DNA of 64,000 bases from Micromonospora terminaliae (GTDB lineage: Bacteria; Actinomycetota; Actinomycetes; Mycobacteriales; Micromonosporaceae): assembly GCF_009671205.1 (NCBI RefSeq), contig NZ_CP045309.1, forward strand, positions 2,914,001 to 2,978,000, read 5' to 3'. Position numbers and translations under genes: made by a program. Under the pieces are notes generated by a model. It saw only the letters and a program-made list of their open reading frames with translations, was not told the origin of the DNA and ran no database searches. Below, piece by piece: positions 27,529-36,842 of the stretch (position 1 is its first letter; each line of letters opens with the position of its first letter).

Positions 27529-28815
27529 TCAGCCGCCGGTGTTGCTCTTGGACGGGGCCGGGGCGGGCGCCGATCCGCCGGCCACCGCGCCCGGGTGCGG
27601 CGTGGCGCTGTGCGTGGGCTTCAGCCCCGCCGGCACGGGCAGCGCGCTGCCCTTGGCGAACTCGTCCCAGCCGACGTTCCACGCCGTGAAGCCGTTGCCC
27701 TGGTCCAGCTTCACCTCGGTCCCCTTGACGGTCACCAGGTCGCCGACCTGGGTGACGCCCATCAGCCAGTCCGCTGCTGCGGCGGAGACGTTGGTGCAGC
27801 CGTGTGAGGTGTTGGTGAAGCCCTGCTCCCCCTCCGACCACGGGGCGGAGTGGATGAACTCGCCACCCCAGGTGAGCCGCTGGGCGTCGTCCACCTCGAC
27901 CACGTACGGATCGGCCGAACCCCGCGTGTCGAAGACGGTGTGGTCGAACTTCTCCATGATCACCATCTTGCCGCTGGAGGTGGGCGTGCTCGACTTGCCG
28001 AGGCTCACCGGCACCTTCCGGAGCAGCTTGCCCTCCCGGAAGACGGACATCTGCTTGGTGGCGTTGTCGATCTCGAGCGAGGCCTGCCGGCCGACCTTGG
28101 AGGTCGCGCTGTGGTCGGCGTCGCCGATGGCGTCCTTGCCGATCGGCAGCCCCTCCAGAGCGCTCCGCACGCTGATCTTCGTGCCGGGCTTCCAGAAATC
28201 GGGCGCCCGGTACTCGACCTGCTTGCCGTCGGACATCCAGGACCAGGTGCCGGGCTGCGGCGGGTCGGTCTTCACGAACAACCGGCGCTGCACATCCGCT
28301 CTGGCCTCTTTCGGAATGGGCGGATCGAATGCGACCACCACCGGCATGGCCGTCCCGTACGTCTGATTACTGGTGAAATAGAGCTCGCTAGTCACGGCCG
28401 GTTTGGTGGATTTCGCCATCGTGGTGAACGTCGTCTTCTGCGTGGTGGACCGACCGGAATCGCCGGTCGCGGTCACCTCCGCCGTGTACGTCCGCGAGTT
28501 CTCCAGCGGCTTGTCCGGCACCCAGCCCGACCCGTCCTCGCGCGGCTGTGCCGGCACCGGTCGACCCTTGTCGTCGGTGAGCTTCACCGCGGTGACCTTC
28601 CCGCCGCTGACCGTGGTCCCCACCTCGGCGCTTACCGGCACGTTCTTCGCCCGGTCCGCCGGAGTCAGGGCCACCGACGGCGCAGCGGCCGCCTTGCCGT
28701 GGCCGGGCTTCACGGCCTCCCGCTGGCCGGCGGTGCACCCGCCGACGACCAACGGTGTGGCTGCGATGGTCACCGCCAGCAGCGTCATTCGCCGCCTCAC
28801 GTCCATATTCCGCAC
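27529..28815 (-). CDS. L,D-transpeptidase lipoprotein (YkuD, LdtMt2-like)
   Basis: A 428-residue cell-wall enzyme. The N-terminus carries a lipoprotein signal peptide ending LVVGGC, so it is lipid-anchored outside the membrane. Two Ig-like domains follow (about 45-135 and 140-240: VSAEVGTTVSGGKVTAVKL, DPPIPKEARADVQRRLFVKT), then the YkuD catalytic domain with the His/Cys site in FIHSAPWSEGEQGFTNTSHGCTNVSAAAA. This is the layout of actinobacterial Ldt enzymes that make 3-3 peptidoglycan cross-links and resist most beta-lactams. The tail is Ala/Pro/Ser-rich. Start is GTG 28815 or ATG 28806. Confidence 0.95.
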   Translation of the reverse strand: MRNMDVRRRMTLLAVTIAATPLVVGGCTAGQREAVKPGHGKAAAAPSVALTPADRAKNVPVSAEVGTTVSGGKVTAVKLTDDKGRPVPAQPREDGSGWVPDKPLENSRTYTAEVTATGDSGRSTTQKTTFTTMAKSTKPAVTSELYFTSNQTYGTAMPVVVAFDPPIPKEARADVQRRLFVKTDPPQPGTWSWMSDGKQVEYRAPDFWKPGTKISVRSALEGLPIGKDAIGDADHSATSKVGRQASLEIDNATKQMSVFREGKLLRKVPVSLGKSSTPTSSGKMVIMEKFDHTVFDTRGSADPYVVEVDDAQRLTWGGEFIHSAPWSEGEQGFTNTSHGCTNVSAAAADWLMGVTQVGDLVTVKGTEVKLDQGNGFTAWNVGWDEFAKGSALPVPAGLKPTHSATPHPGAVAGGSAPAPAPSKSNTGG

Positions 28816-29001
28816 CCCATTTCCGCTCCCCTTGGCTCACATTTTGTACGGCCGCCGGAACGCCGTGTCACATTCGGCGAAATTGCCTGCGGCAAACGGC
28901 GCCGATTTCGTCAGCGGCGTGCGGAATTGGGAATTCGCGGCATGGCCGGGCGCGGCGTCACGGCCGCGACCCCACGCGCCGGACGGGCCGGGACGACCGG
29001 T

Positions 29002-30681
29002 TCAGGCCCACTCGTCGTCCCCGTGGTTGCGGTCCCACCGGCCGCCGATCGGTGGCGTCTCCAGCCGAGTGGGCCCCACCGCGTTTCCGGCGAGGTCGTT
29101 GTCCTCCACCCGGCAGCTCACACAGCTGCCCCGGTCAGTGATCCATAGACCGTGCGTCTGCGTCGCCGGCTCGTGGCTGTCCCAGATCCGGTTGCTCCGG
29201 ACAGTGGCCGCATCCATCGCCGCGTCGACCGCGATGCCGGCCCGGATTTCCGCCTGCTCGGGCAGCTCGTAGGCGCTGCCCGGGCTCGGGGTGTCACCAC
29301 TCCAGGCCGTGAACGAGTCCGGCCGTACCGGCGCCAGGTGGAGCTCGTTCTCGTTGTTGGCCGCCACCACGGCGGCGCAGTTCCCGACCCGGACCGTCTT
29401 GCCCCGGTGACCGTCGGGCAACCAGGTCGCTCGTCGGTCGACCACCGACTTCTCGGTGTAGCGGACCGAGTCGCCGCCGCCCTGGGCGGCCGGGCCGCAC
29501 TGGCGCCCGTTCGCCCGGATCCGGTTGCCCGTGATGACGGCGTCCCGGAGCGGCCGGGCGACCCGGATGGCGTCCAGGCTGTTGCCGTAGAAGTCGTTGC
29601 TCTCGATGACGATCTCCCGGGCACACTCCTGGTCCTCGCCGCCGAGGGTGCACTGGTGATAGCCGTACCGGCCGTTTCCGCTGATCCGGTTGCCCCGCAC
29701 GGTGTACGGCCCGGGGGTGTTGCCGATGCTGACCCCGTCGCGCAGGTTCCCGTCGATGACGCAGTCGGTCAGCAGGCCACCGCGGCCCGCCGTGCTGGTG
29801 GTGCCCTTCGCCGAGACCTGGAAGCCCGCATCCAGGTTCCGGACCATCGTGCACGCCGAGACGATCAGCCCGTTGGCGCCCCAGTCGGCGATGCCGAACC
29901 GGTTCCCCTCCGCGTGACAGCCGATCACCCGGATGCCCCGGGGCCGCAGGCCACCCGGGAACTGCAACTCGAAGAAGATCCCGTTCGTGGCGTTGCCGAC
30001 CGCCGAGCAGTTCACCACGTTGAGCCGCTCCACGCTGCCCCAGCCGCCGATGCCGATCCCGATCCCCGCGCCGCCCAGCTCGGTGCCGTTGTCCATCCGC
30101 CCGCAGCCGACCACCAGCACCCCGTCGATCAGGCAGTCCTGCAGGAAGTCGCAGCCGAGCCCCGTCGCCGCCGTGTGGTGGATGTAGAGGTTGCGGAACA
30201 TCCCCCGGACCACGTACTGGAGACCGAGCCCCTTGGCGAGCGGGTTGTACTCGGCCATCGCCACGCCGGAGCCGTCGATCTCGAAATCGGCGAAGGTGCA
30301 GTCCGCCAGATGACGGTCCCGGTCCGCGCCGTGCAGCTCGGCGGTGTAGAAGGCCAGCGGCGTCGGGTCGGCCCGGTTGCCGGGGTTGCCGAGCACGAAC
30401 CGCGTGGCTCCGGGACCAGCGCCAACCAGCGAGACCCCGCTCCGCCAGACGGTGCCGGCGTCCCGGATCGAGTAGACCCCGGGCGGGCAGTAGATCACCC
30501 GGACCCGCCCGTCGGCGGCGTACGCGTCGCCCAGCCGGTCGACCAGGGCGGCCAGGGCCGGTTGGTCGTTGGTCGCCCCGTCCCCGGCCAGCCCGTGGTC
30601 CCGCGCGTCGCACAGCAGCGGCGCTCCGGCGACCGGATACGGGCGCACCCCGCCGGCCGCGATCGAACGTGGGTGTGCCAT
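29002..30681 (-). CDS. Right-handed parallel beta-helix repeat protein
   Basis: A 559-residue protein. After a pectate-lyase-3-like entry (CDARDHGLAGDGATNDQPAL, IYCPPGVYSI) it consists of short repeats rich in NxI/V/N patterns (VERLNVVNCSAVGNATNGIF, GIRVIGCHAEGNRFGIADWG, YTVRGNRISGNGRYG), the beta-helix solenoid of polysaccharide lyases and hydrolases. No signal peptide is evident at the ATG chosen (30681, with GGGGAGGGG just upstream), which is odd for such a fold. Catalytic residues cannot be assigned; a carbohydrate substrate is an inference. Confidence 0.8.
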   Translation of the reverse strand: MAHPRSIAAGGVRPYPVAGAPLLCDARDHGLAGDGATNDQPALAALVDRLGDAYAADGRVRVIYCPPGVYSIRDAGTVWRSGVSLVGAGPGATRFVLGNPGNRADPTPLAFYTAELHGADRDRHLADCTFADFEIDGSGVAMAEYNPLAKGLGLQYVVRGMFRNLYIHHTAATGLGCDFLQDCLIDGVLVVGCGRMDNGTELGGAGIGIGIGGWGSVERLNVVNCSAVGNATNGIFFELQFPGGLRPRGIRVIGCHAEGNRFGIADWGANGLIVSACTMVRNLDAGFQVSAKGTTSTAGRGGLLTDCVIDGNLRDGVSIGNTPGPYTVRGNRISGNGRYGYHQCTLGGEDQECAREIVIESNDFYGNSLDAIRVARPLRDAVITGNRIRANGRQCGPAAQGGGDSVRYTEKSVVDRRATWLPDGHRGKTVRVGNCAAVVAANNENELHLAPVRPDSFTAWSGDTPSPGSAYELPEQAEIRAGIAVDAAMDAATVRSNRIWDSHEPATQTHGLWITDRGSCVSCRVEDNDLAGNAVGPTRLETPPIGGRWDRNHGDDEWA

Positions 30682-30736
30682 CCGTCCCCTCCCCGTCGGC
30701 AACCGGGCTCGCATTCCCGGGCCGACGGAGGAGAAA

Positions 30737-30765
30737 CGGCCCCGGCCCGCGCGGGGCCGGGGCCG
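30737..30765 (-). terminator. Terminator of the bkd operon
   Basis: CGGCCCCGGCCC (30737-30748) pairs with GGGCCGGGGCCG (30754-30765) around a 5-base loop, just beyond the E2 stop on the minus strand. Confidence 0.65.
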
Positions 30766-30769
30766 GGAC

Positions 30770-32176
30770 TCAGACGTTCGCCACCAGCAGGGCGGGCTGC
30801 TCGACGCAGTCCGCCACGTGCCGCAGGAAGCCGCCGGCCACCCCGCCGTCGCAGACCCGGTGGTCGAACGTGAGGCTGAGCTGGGTCACCTTGCGCACGG
30901 CGAGCTGACCGTCGACCACCCAGGGCTTGTCCACGATCCGGCCGACGCCGAGCAGCGCCGCCTCCGGGTGGTTGATGATCGGGGTGGACCCGTCGACGCC
31001 GAACACGCCGTAGTTGTTCAGCGTGAAGGTGCCGCCGGTCAGCCGCGCCGGGGGCAGGGTGCCGGCGCGGGCGGCCGCCGTGGTCTCGGCGAGCGCGGCG
31101 GCCAGCTCCCGGGTGGTCAGCCGCTGGGCGTCGCGCAGCACCGGGACGACCAGGCCCCGGTCGGTCTGCGCGGCGATGCCCAGGTGCACCCCGGCCGACT
31201 GGACGATCCGCTGCCCCTCGGTGTCCACGTGGGCGTTGAGCTGCGGGTACCTCCGCAGGCCGCTGAGGCAGATCCGGGCCAGCAGGGCCAGGATGCTGAC
31301 CGGCGCGTCCGGGGTGGCGGCGTTGATCGCGGCCCGGGTCGCCAGCAGCCCGGTGGCGTCCACGTCCACCCAGATGGTCACCTCGGGGATCTCCCGCCGG
31401 CTGCGGGAGAGCTTGTCGGCGATGGCCTTACGGATGCCCGTGAGCGGGATGACCACGTCGCCGTCCGCGGCGGGGGCCAGCCCCACGTGCGCGGCCGGGC
31501 TGTCCGGCACGGCGGCGAGCTTCGCCGCCGGCGCGGCCGACGCGGCCTCCACGTCGGCGCGGCGGATCACCCCGCCCGGCCCGGTGCCGTGCAGCGCCGC
31601 CAGGTCGAGGCCGCGTTCCCGGGCCAGCCGCCGGACGATCGGCGAGATGACCAGCGGAGCCGTCCGGGGCCCGCCGTCCGCTCCGGTGGCCGGCGTCGCC
31701 GTCCCGGTCGGCGCCGCGTCCACCTCACCTACGGCGGGGATCGGGCCTGCCGTCGCGTCCCCGGTGCCGGCGGTGGTCTCCGGGGCCAGGGCCAGCCGGG
31801 GGCGGCGGCGCCGGCGCCCGGAGCCGCCGTGACCGGTGCCGTAGCCGATCAGGACGTTGCCCGAACCGGCCCGCTCCTCCTCGCGGTAGGTGGCGTGCGG
31901 GTCGTCGCCGCCGCCGTCGAGCGGCGCGATCGTGATGAGCGGCTGGCCCACCGGGCGGACCTCACCCGCCGCGCCGTGCAGGGCCACGACCCGGCCGGCG
32001 TACGGGCAGGGGACGTCGACCACGGCCTTGGCGGTCTCCACCTCCACGACGGTCTGGTCCACGGTGACCACGTCACCGACGGCGACGCGCCACTCGACGA
32101 TCTCCGCCTCGCTCAGCCCCTCGCCCAGGTCGGGCAGGAGGAAGTCGCGGGTTCCGGTCGCGGTGCCTTCGCTCAT
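30770..32176 (-). CDS. bkdC: Branched-chain 2-oxoacid dehydrogenase E2 (dihydrolipoyl acyltransferase)
   Basis: A 468-residue E2. Order of domains: one lipoyl domain (about 10-85) with the lipoylated Lys in VEVETAKAVVDVP; an Arg- and Ala/Thr/Pro-rich linker; a peripheral-subunit-binding domain (ISPIVRRLARERGLDLAALHGTGPGGVIRRADV); and the acyltransferase domain with the catalytic His in TFDHRVCDGG. It transfers the acyl group from E1 to CoA and forms the complex core. Its ATG overlaps the E1 beta stop by ATGA. It is the last gene of a three-gene operon. No E3 is encoded here. Confidence 0.93.
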   Translation of the reverse strand: MSEGTATGTRDFLLPDLGEGLSEAEIVEWRVAVGDVVTVDQTVVEVETAKAVVDVPCPYAGRVVALHGAAGEVRPVGQPLITIAPLDGGGDDPHATYREEERAGSGNVLIGYGTGHGGSGRRRRRPRLALAPETTAGTGDATAGPIPAVGEVDAAPTGTATPATGADGGPRTAPLVISPIVRRLARERGLDLAALHGTGPGGVIRRADVEAASAAPAAKLAAVPDSPAAHVGLAPAADGDVVIPLTGIRKAIADKLSRSRREIPEVTIWVDVDATGLLATRAAINAATPDAPVSILALLARICLSGLRRYPQLNAHVDTEGQRIVQSAGVHLGIAAQTDRGLVVPVLRDAQRLTTRELAAALAETTAAARAGTLPPARLTGGTFTLNNYGVFGVDGSTPIINHPEAALLGVGRIVDKPWVVDGQLAVRKVTQLSLTFDHRVCDGGVAGGFLRHVADCVEQPALLVANV

Positions 32177-33177
32177 GCCGCCACCCACCGCTCGTCGGGC
32201 TGGTCGTCCCACTGGAGCCGGGCCACGGCGTCCAGCACCCGGTCGACCGAGGGCAGGTGGGTGTGCTCCAGCATGGGCGCCGGGTACGGGATGTCCAGCC
32301 CGGACACCCGCAGCACCGGGGCGTGCAGGGCGTGGAAGCAGCGCTCCTGCACCCGGGCGGCGATCTCGGCGCCGACACCGGCGAAGCCCTGCGCCTCCTG
32401 GATCACCACGCAGCGGCCGGTCTTCCGCACCGAGGCGGTCACGGTGGCGTCGTCGAACGGCACGATGGTGCGCACGTCGACCACCTCCAGGTCCCAGCCC
32501 TCCTCGCGGGCGGCCTCGGCGGCCTCCAGCGCGACCGGCACCGCCGGGCCGTAGGCGACCAGGGTGGCGTCGGTGCCGGCGCGGCGCACGACGGCCTTGC
32601 CGAACGGGGCGGTCCGGGCCGGCAGCTCCGCCTCGCCGCTTCCGAAGTAGAGCTTCTTCGGCTCCATGAACACGACCGGGTCCGGGTCGTCGATGGCCTC
32701 GCGCAGCAGCGAGTACGCGTCCTCCACGGTGGCCGGGGTGACCACCTTCAGGCCCGGGGTGTGCGCGTAGTACGCCTCGGACGAGTCGCAGTGGTGCTCC
32801 ACGCCCCCGATGCCACCGGCGTACGGCACGCGGATGACGATCGGCACGCTGAGCGCGCCCCGGGTGCGGTTGCGCAGCTTCGCCACGTGCGAGGCGATCT
32901 GCTCGAACGCCGGGTACGCGAACGCGTCGAACTGCATCTCGACCACCGGGCGCAGCCCGGACATGGCCAGGCCCACCGCGAAGCCCACGATGCCGGCCTC
33001 GGCGAGCGGGGTGTCGAAGCAGCGCTTGTCGCCGAACCGGGCCTGCAGCCCGTCGGTGATCCGGAAGACGCCGCCCAGCTGCCCGACGTCCTCGCCGAAG
33101 ACGACCACCCGCTCGTCGTCGAGCATCGCGTCGGCGAGCGCCGCGTTGAGCGCCTTCGCCATGGTCATGGTGGCCAT
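32173..33177 (-). CDS. bkdB: Branched-chain 2-oxoacid dehydrogenase E1 beta
   Basis: A 334-residue E1 beta subunit (MATMTMAKALNAALADAML; VFGEDVGQLGGVFRITDGLQ; FDTPLAEAGIVGFAVGLA; HHCDSSEAYYAHTPGLKVV). It completes the TPP site with E1 alpha. The start overlaps the E1 alpha stop by one base (TGATG), and the end overlaps E2 by four, so subunits should be made in equal amounts. Gene content favours the branched-chain over the pyruvate enzyme because of the Lrp-type regulator that diverges from the operon. Confidence 0.92.
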   Translation of the reverse strand: MATMTMAKALNAALADAMLDDERVVVFGEDVGQLGGVFRITDGLQARFGDKRCFDTPLAEAGIVGFAVGLAMSGLRPVVEMQFDAFAYPAFEQIASHVAKLRNRTRGALSVPIVIRVPYAGGIGGVEHHCDSSEAYYAHTPGLKVVTPATVEDAYSLLREAIDDPDPVVFMEPKKLYFGSGEAELPARTAPFGKAVVRRAGTDATLVAYGPAVPVALEAAEAAREEGWDLEVVDVRTIVPFDDATVTASVRKTGRCVVIQEAQGFAGVGAEIAARVQERCFHALHAPVLRVSGLDIPYPAPMLEHTHLPSVDRVLDAVARLQWDDQPDERWVAA

Positions 33178-34349
33178 CAGGCGTCCCCTTCCTCGTCGCG
33201 GGCGGCGGCCAGCTCGGCCCGGACCTGCTCGCGCTGCTCGACCAGTTGCGGGGTCGGCTGCGCGTAGACGTGGTCGAAGAGGCTGAGTGGGTCCACCTCG
33301 GGCTGGGCGTTCATCCGGTCGCGCAGCGCGGCGGCGTACGCCTCGGCCTCCTCGGCGATCGCCGCGACCGCGGCGTCGTCCAGCACGCCCCGGTTCCGCA
33401 GGTACGCCTCCAGCCGGGCGATCGGGTCGCGGTCCCGCCACGCCTCGACCTCCTCGGCGTCCCGGTAGCGGGTCTGGTCGTCGGCGTTGGTGTGCGGCTC
33501 CATGCGGTAGGTGTGCGCCTCGACGAGGTATGGCCCCTTGCCGGCGCGCGCGTGGGCGACGGCGCGGTTGAGCACCGCGAGCACGGCCACCGGGTCGTTG
33601 CCGTCGACCTGCTCGCTGGGCACCCCGTAGCCGACGCCCTTGTAGGCCAGGCTCGGCGCGGCGGTCTGCCGGGACAGCGGCACGCTGATCGCGTACTTGT
33701 TGTTCTGCACGAAGTAGACGACCGGCGCCTTGAACACGGCGGCGAAGTTGACGCCCTCGTGGAAGTCGCCCTCGCTGGTGGCGCCGTCGCCGATGAAGGC
33801 CAGCGCCACGGTGTCGCGCCCCTGGTAGGACTCGCCGTAGGCCAGCCCGGCGGCGTGCACGCACTGGGTGGCCAGCGGGGTGCACTGCGGCGCGGTGTGC
33901 GCGGCGGCCGGGTCGTAGCCGCAGTGCCAGTCGCCGCGGAGCAGGGTGAGCACCTCGACCGGGTCGATGCCGCGGGCGGTGAGCGCCATGGACTCCCGGT
34001 AGGTGGGGAAGACCCAGTCGGTGTCGCGCAGCGCCAGCACCCCGCCGACCTGGCAGGCCTCCTGGCCCCGCGAGGACGGGTAGACGGCGAGCCGGCCCTG
34101 CTTGGTCAGCGCGGTGGCCTGCACGTCGAAGCGACGGCCGACGACCATCCGGCGGTACATCTCGCGCAGCGCCTCGACCGGCGGCTCCGGGTAGTCGTCC
34201 CGGGCCGGCAGCGGGGTGCCGTCCGGGTTCAGCAGTCGGACCGGCTCGGTGCGCGGCAGCAGGCCGGCCGACGGGTCTGCGGCGGCCGGGGTGGCCGGCC
34301 GGCGGGTGCGCGGGGATGCCCTGCGGACCGCCTCGGGTGTGGTCGTCAC
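33177..34349 (-). CDS. bkdA: Branched-chain 2-oxoacid dehydrogenase E1 alpha
   Basis: A 390-residue TPP-dependent E1 alpha. The TPP-Mg motif is GDGATSEGDFHEGVNFAAVF ending in QNNKYA (about 195-230); HTYRMEPHTNADDQTRYR carries the regulated-loop region. It decarboxylates branched-chain 2-oxoacids from Val, Leu and Ile, feeding short-chain acyl-CoA primers for branched fatty acids and polyketides. The GTG start at 34349 follows AGGAGG by 8 bases; the first 40 residues are an unconserved Ala/Arg/Pro-rich leader. First gene of the operon. Confidence 0.92.
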   Translation of the reverse strand: MTTTPEAVRRASPRTRRPATPAAADPSAGLLPRTEPVRLLNPDGTPLPARDDYPEPPVEALREMYRRMVVGRRFDVQATALTKQGRLAVYPSSRGQEACQVGGVLALRDTDWVFPTYRESMALTARGIDPVEVLTLLRGDWHCGYDPAAAHTAPQCTPLATQCVHAAGLAYGESYQGRDTVALAFIGDGATSEGDFHEGVNFAAVFKAPVVYFVQNNKYAISVPLSRQTAAPSLAYKGVGYGVPSEQVDGNDPVAVLAVLNRAVAHARAGKGPYLVEAHTYRMEPHTNADDQTRYRDAEEVEAWRDRDPIARLEAYLRNRGVLDDAAVAAIAEEAEAYAAALRDRMNAQPEVDPLSLFDHVYAQPTPQLVEQREQVRAELAAARDEEGDA

Positions 34350-34393
34350 GGCGGGGACCTCCTGGACGTGTGGTGGCCCTATGCTTCCGCTGT

Positions 34394-34415
34394 CGGATGA
34401 TTGACTCAACATCCG
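34394..34415. promoter_or_regulatory. Candidate Lrp/BkdR operator
   Basis: CGGATG (34394-34399) and CATCCG (34410-34415) form a perfect inverted repeat around an AT-richer 10-base core containing TTGACTCAA, itself a TTGA/TCAA palindrome. It lies in the 105-base gap between the divergent bkdA and Lrp-type genes, where an autoregulating Lrp protein would bind. Confidence 0.55.
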
Positions 34416-34454
34416 GGATGAACGCGGGACGAATGGCACGGGAGGGCGGGCTTC

Positions 34455-34961
34455 ATGAGCCAGGAGACCGGAACCACACCGGGCACGGCGGGCGCAACGG
34501 GACGTTCGGCCGGGCCGCTCGATGAGGTGGACCGGCGGATCCTGCGCGAACTGACCCAGGACGCCCGGCTCTCCATCCGTACGCTGGCCGAACGGGTGCA
34601 CGTCTCGCGCACCAACGCGTACGCGCGGGTGGAGCGGCTGCTGCGCGACGGGGTGATCACCGGGTTCCGGGCCCAGGTGGCGCCGGAGCCGGCCGGGCTG
34701 GGCACGTCGGCGTACATCGCGCTCACCATCGAGCAGAACACCTGGCGCGAGGTCTCCGCCGAGCTGGCCCGGGTGCGCTACATCGAGCACGCGGCCCTGC
34801 TCAGCGGCGAGCACGACGTGCTGGCCCTGGTGCGGGCGCCCGACAACGCCACCCTGCGGGACGTGGTGCTGGACCGGGTGCAGAGCATCGCCGGGGTGCT
34901 GTCGACCCGGACCTGGCTCGTCTTCGAGGAGTTCGACGGGACGCTGAGCCCGTGGGAGTGA
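34455..34961 (+). CDS. bkdR: Lrp/AsnC-family regulator, probable BkdR
   Basis: A 168-residue Lrp/AsnC protein. LDEVDRRILRELTQDARLSIRTLAERVHVSRTNAYARVERL is the N-terminal HTH (about 22-62); the C-terminal RAM effector domain follows (YIALTIEQNTWREVSAELARV... STRTWLVFEEFDG). In Streptomyces an Lrp-type BkdR lies beside and controls the bkd genes; here the gene diverges from bkdABC, the same arrangement. Its effector is probably a branched-chain amino or oxo acid. Confidence 0.85.
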   Translation: MSQETGTTPGTAGATGRSAGPLDEVDRRILRELTQDARLSIRTLAERVHVSRTNAYARVERLLRDGVITGFRAQVAPEPAGLGTSAYIALTIEQNTWREVSAELARVRYIEHAALLSGEHDVLALVRAPDNATLRDVVLDRVQSIAGVLSTRTWLVFEEFDGTLSPWE

Positions 34962-34965
34962 CCGG

Positions 34966-35940
34966 CTAGCGCTCGGGCGGGGCCTCCAGGCCCTCCCGGT
35001 CGGCCAGCTCCAGCAGTGGCTCCAGCGAGAACCGGCGCTCGTCCAGGCCGGCGTGCGGGTCGCCCCGCTCGGCGAACCGGGCCGGCATGCTCACCACGTC
35101 GAAGTCCTCCGGTCGCGCGTCGTCCAGCTCCGCCCATTCCAGCGGCGCGGAGACCAGCGCCCGCGGGGTGGGCCGGATCGAGTACGCCGACGTCACGGTG
35201 TGGTCGCGGGCCATCTGGTTGTAGTCGACGAAGACCGGCCGGTCCCGCTGCTCCCGCCACCACGTCGTGGTGACCAGGTCCGGCAGCCGGCGCTGGATCT
35301 CCCGGCCCAGCGCCAGCACCGCGCGCCGGCAGTCGCCGAAGCTCCACCGCGGCTCGATCGACAGGTAGACGTGGATGCCCCGGCCGCCGGTCGTCTTCGG
35401 GTAGCCGACCAGGCCCAGCTCGTCGAGGAACGCGCGCACCTCGTGGGCGACCGGCACCACCTGGGCGAAGTCCACCCCGGGCATCGGGTCCAGGTCGATG
35501 CGGAGCTGGTCGGGGCGCTCCACGTCGCCCGCGGAGACCGGCCAGGGGTGGAACCGCAGGGTGCCCAGGTTGGCCGCCCAGATCACCACGGCCAGCTCGC
35601 TCGGGGCCACCTCGTCGGCGGTCCGGCCGCTCGGGAACGTGATGTGCGCGGTGCGCACCCAGTCGGGCGCGCCGGCCGGCAACCGCTTCTGGTAGAACGC
35701 GTCGCCCTTGTTGGTCTGCCGGGTGGCGATCGTGGCGCCCTCGAACACGCCGCGCGGCCAGCGCTCCAGCATGGTCGGTCGGTCGCGCAGTGCGCGCAGG
35801 ATGCCGTCGCCCACGGCGAGGAAGTAGCGGACCACGTCCAGCTTGGTCAGCCCGCGTTCCGGGAAGTAGGGCTTGTCCGGGCTGGAGACGCGGACGACCC
35901 GCTCCCCCACCCGGATCTCCTCGGCCGCCGTGGTCGCCAC
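34966..35940 (-). CDS. ligD: LigD-type polymerase/primase domain protein (NHEJ)
   Basis: A 324-residue stand-alone LigD polymerase domain. VSSPDKPYFPERGLTKLDVVRYF starts the fold; LRIDLDPMPGVDFAQV contains the catalytic Asp pair; GGRGIHVYLSIEP and RPVFVDYNQMARDHTV complete the AEP active site and nucleotide pocket. It fills gaps and adds ribonucleotides in Ku-dependent end joining. The ligase and nuclease domains fused to it in mycobacteria are absent, so they are separate here. The GTG start (35940) fits the family N-terminus. Convergent with bkdR, 4 bases apart. Confidence 0.93.
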   Translation of the reverse strand: MATTAAEEIRVGERVVRVSSPDKPYFPERGLTKLDVVRYFLAVGDGILRALRDRPTMLERWPRGVFEGATIATRQTNKGDAFYQKRLPAGAPDWVRTAHITFPSGRTADEVAPSELAVVIWAANLGTLRFHPWPVSAGDVERPDQLRIDLDPMPGVDFAQVVPVAHEVRAFLDELGLVGYPKTTGGRGIHVYLSIEPRWSFGDCRRAVLALGREIQRRLPDLVTTTWWREQRDRPVFVDYNQMARDHTVTSAYSIRPTPRALVSAPLEWAELDDARPEDFDVVSMPARFAERGDPHAGLDERRFSLEPLLELADREGLEAPPER

Positions 35941-35984
35941 GCCTCACACCGTACGACGCGGACGGTCCCGGCGCGGGGATCTCG

Positions 35985-36314
35985 TCACGTGATGAGCAGG
36001 ACGCCGACGATGATCAGCGGCACCGAAACGAACAGGAAGATGCCGACGCCGGTGAGCACGCGGCCCCCGCCGCCGTCCTCCCGCTCGGGCGCCAGCCCGA
36101 AGGCGGACCGGGCCGGCAGCATGCCGATCCGGCTCAGGGTCAGGTCACCGGTCATCCCGATGACCGCGCCGACCAGCATGAACGCCACGCCCAGCCGGTG
36201 GACGAAGTCGCCGCCGCTGACTCCCACCCAGATGCCCACCGCGATCCCGATCGTCACCACCGCGACGAGGAAGAGCACCAGTGCTTCCCGCAGACCCCTG
36301 ATGACCGTCGCCAT
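35985..36314 (-). CDS. Small three-helix membrane protein, unknown
   Basis: A 109-residue membrane protein with about three hydrophobic helices (ALVLFLVAVVTIGIAVGIWVG, LGVAFMLVGAVIGMTGDLTL, VGIFLFVSVPLIIVGVLL) and a polar loop with ERED before the last. GGGGAGG precedes the ATG by 6 bases. No known domain; it may pair with the LigD-domain gene only by position. Confidence 0.7.
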   Translation of the reverse strand: MATVIRGLREALVLFLVAVVTIGIAVGIWVGVSGGDFVHRLGVAFMLVGAVIGMTGDLTLSRIGMLPARSAFGLAPEREDGGGGRVLTGVGIFLFVSVPLIIVGVLLIT

Positions 36315-36424
36315 GCGTCGCCTCCCCGGGACCCGGCCCGCCCCGGTCCGCCGGACGACATTGTGCCCGGTCGATACCACCCCCGCCGCCCCGCCGGCGC
36401 GCGTGTCGGACTCCGGACACGGTC

Positions 36425-36454
36425 GTGGCCGGGTGGGCGCACCCACCCGGCCAC
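36425..36454 (-). terminator. Hairpin terminator
   Basis: GTGGCCGGGTGGG (36425-36437) pairs perfectly with 36442-36454 around CGCA, just beyond the stop of the 79-residue gene on the minus strand. Confidence 0.7.
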
Positions 36455-36466
36455 CGGCGTGTACGG

Positions 36467-36706
36467 TCAGCCGTTCTCCTTCTGGAGCCGGTCGGCGAGC
36501 ATCTTCTTGCCCTGGTCGCCGGCCTTGCGGTTGCTCTCCTGGATCTTGCGGAACCAGGCGGCGAGCTCCGTGTCGCCCCGGTCCTCCGCGTCGGCGATGT
36601 AGGTCTCCATCTGCCAGACGTGCTGGAGTGACATCTGGACCGCGTGGATCAGGTCGTAGTTCTTGTCCTTGACCGGGCTCATCGGCTCCTTGACCATCGT
36701 CGCCAC
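36467..36706 (-). CDS. Small conserved helical protein, unknown function
   Basis: A 79-residue soluble protein, almost entirely helical (DLIHAVQMSLQHVWQMETYIADAEDRGDTELAAWFRKIQ). I recall similar short proteins in other actinomycetes but no assigned function. His, Glu and Met residues spaced along the first helix could bind a metal, with no proof. A clean ribosome site (AGGGGAGG) lies about 8 bases before the ATG and a strong hairpin follows, so it is a free-standing gene. Confidence 0.75.
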   Translation of the reverse strand: MATMVKEPMSPVKDKNYDLIHAVQMSLQHVWQMETYIADAEDRGDTELAAWFRKIQESNRKAGDQGKKMLADRLQKENG

Positions 36707-36842
36707 GGCACACCTCCCCTGGGTCGGCTTCGTAGCCCTCCGGTAGCCGACCGCGCTTACCCGCCCGGCCGCCGTTCACGCCCGCCGGGTACGCGGGACC
36801 GGGCACGGTTACCCACCGGACCGCCCGGGTACCGGAGGCCGC

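Noticed and set aside
34966..35940. Complete LigD multidomain ligase
   Set aside because: Only the polymerase domain is present; no ligase KxDG motif or nuclease domain follows.
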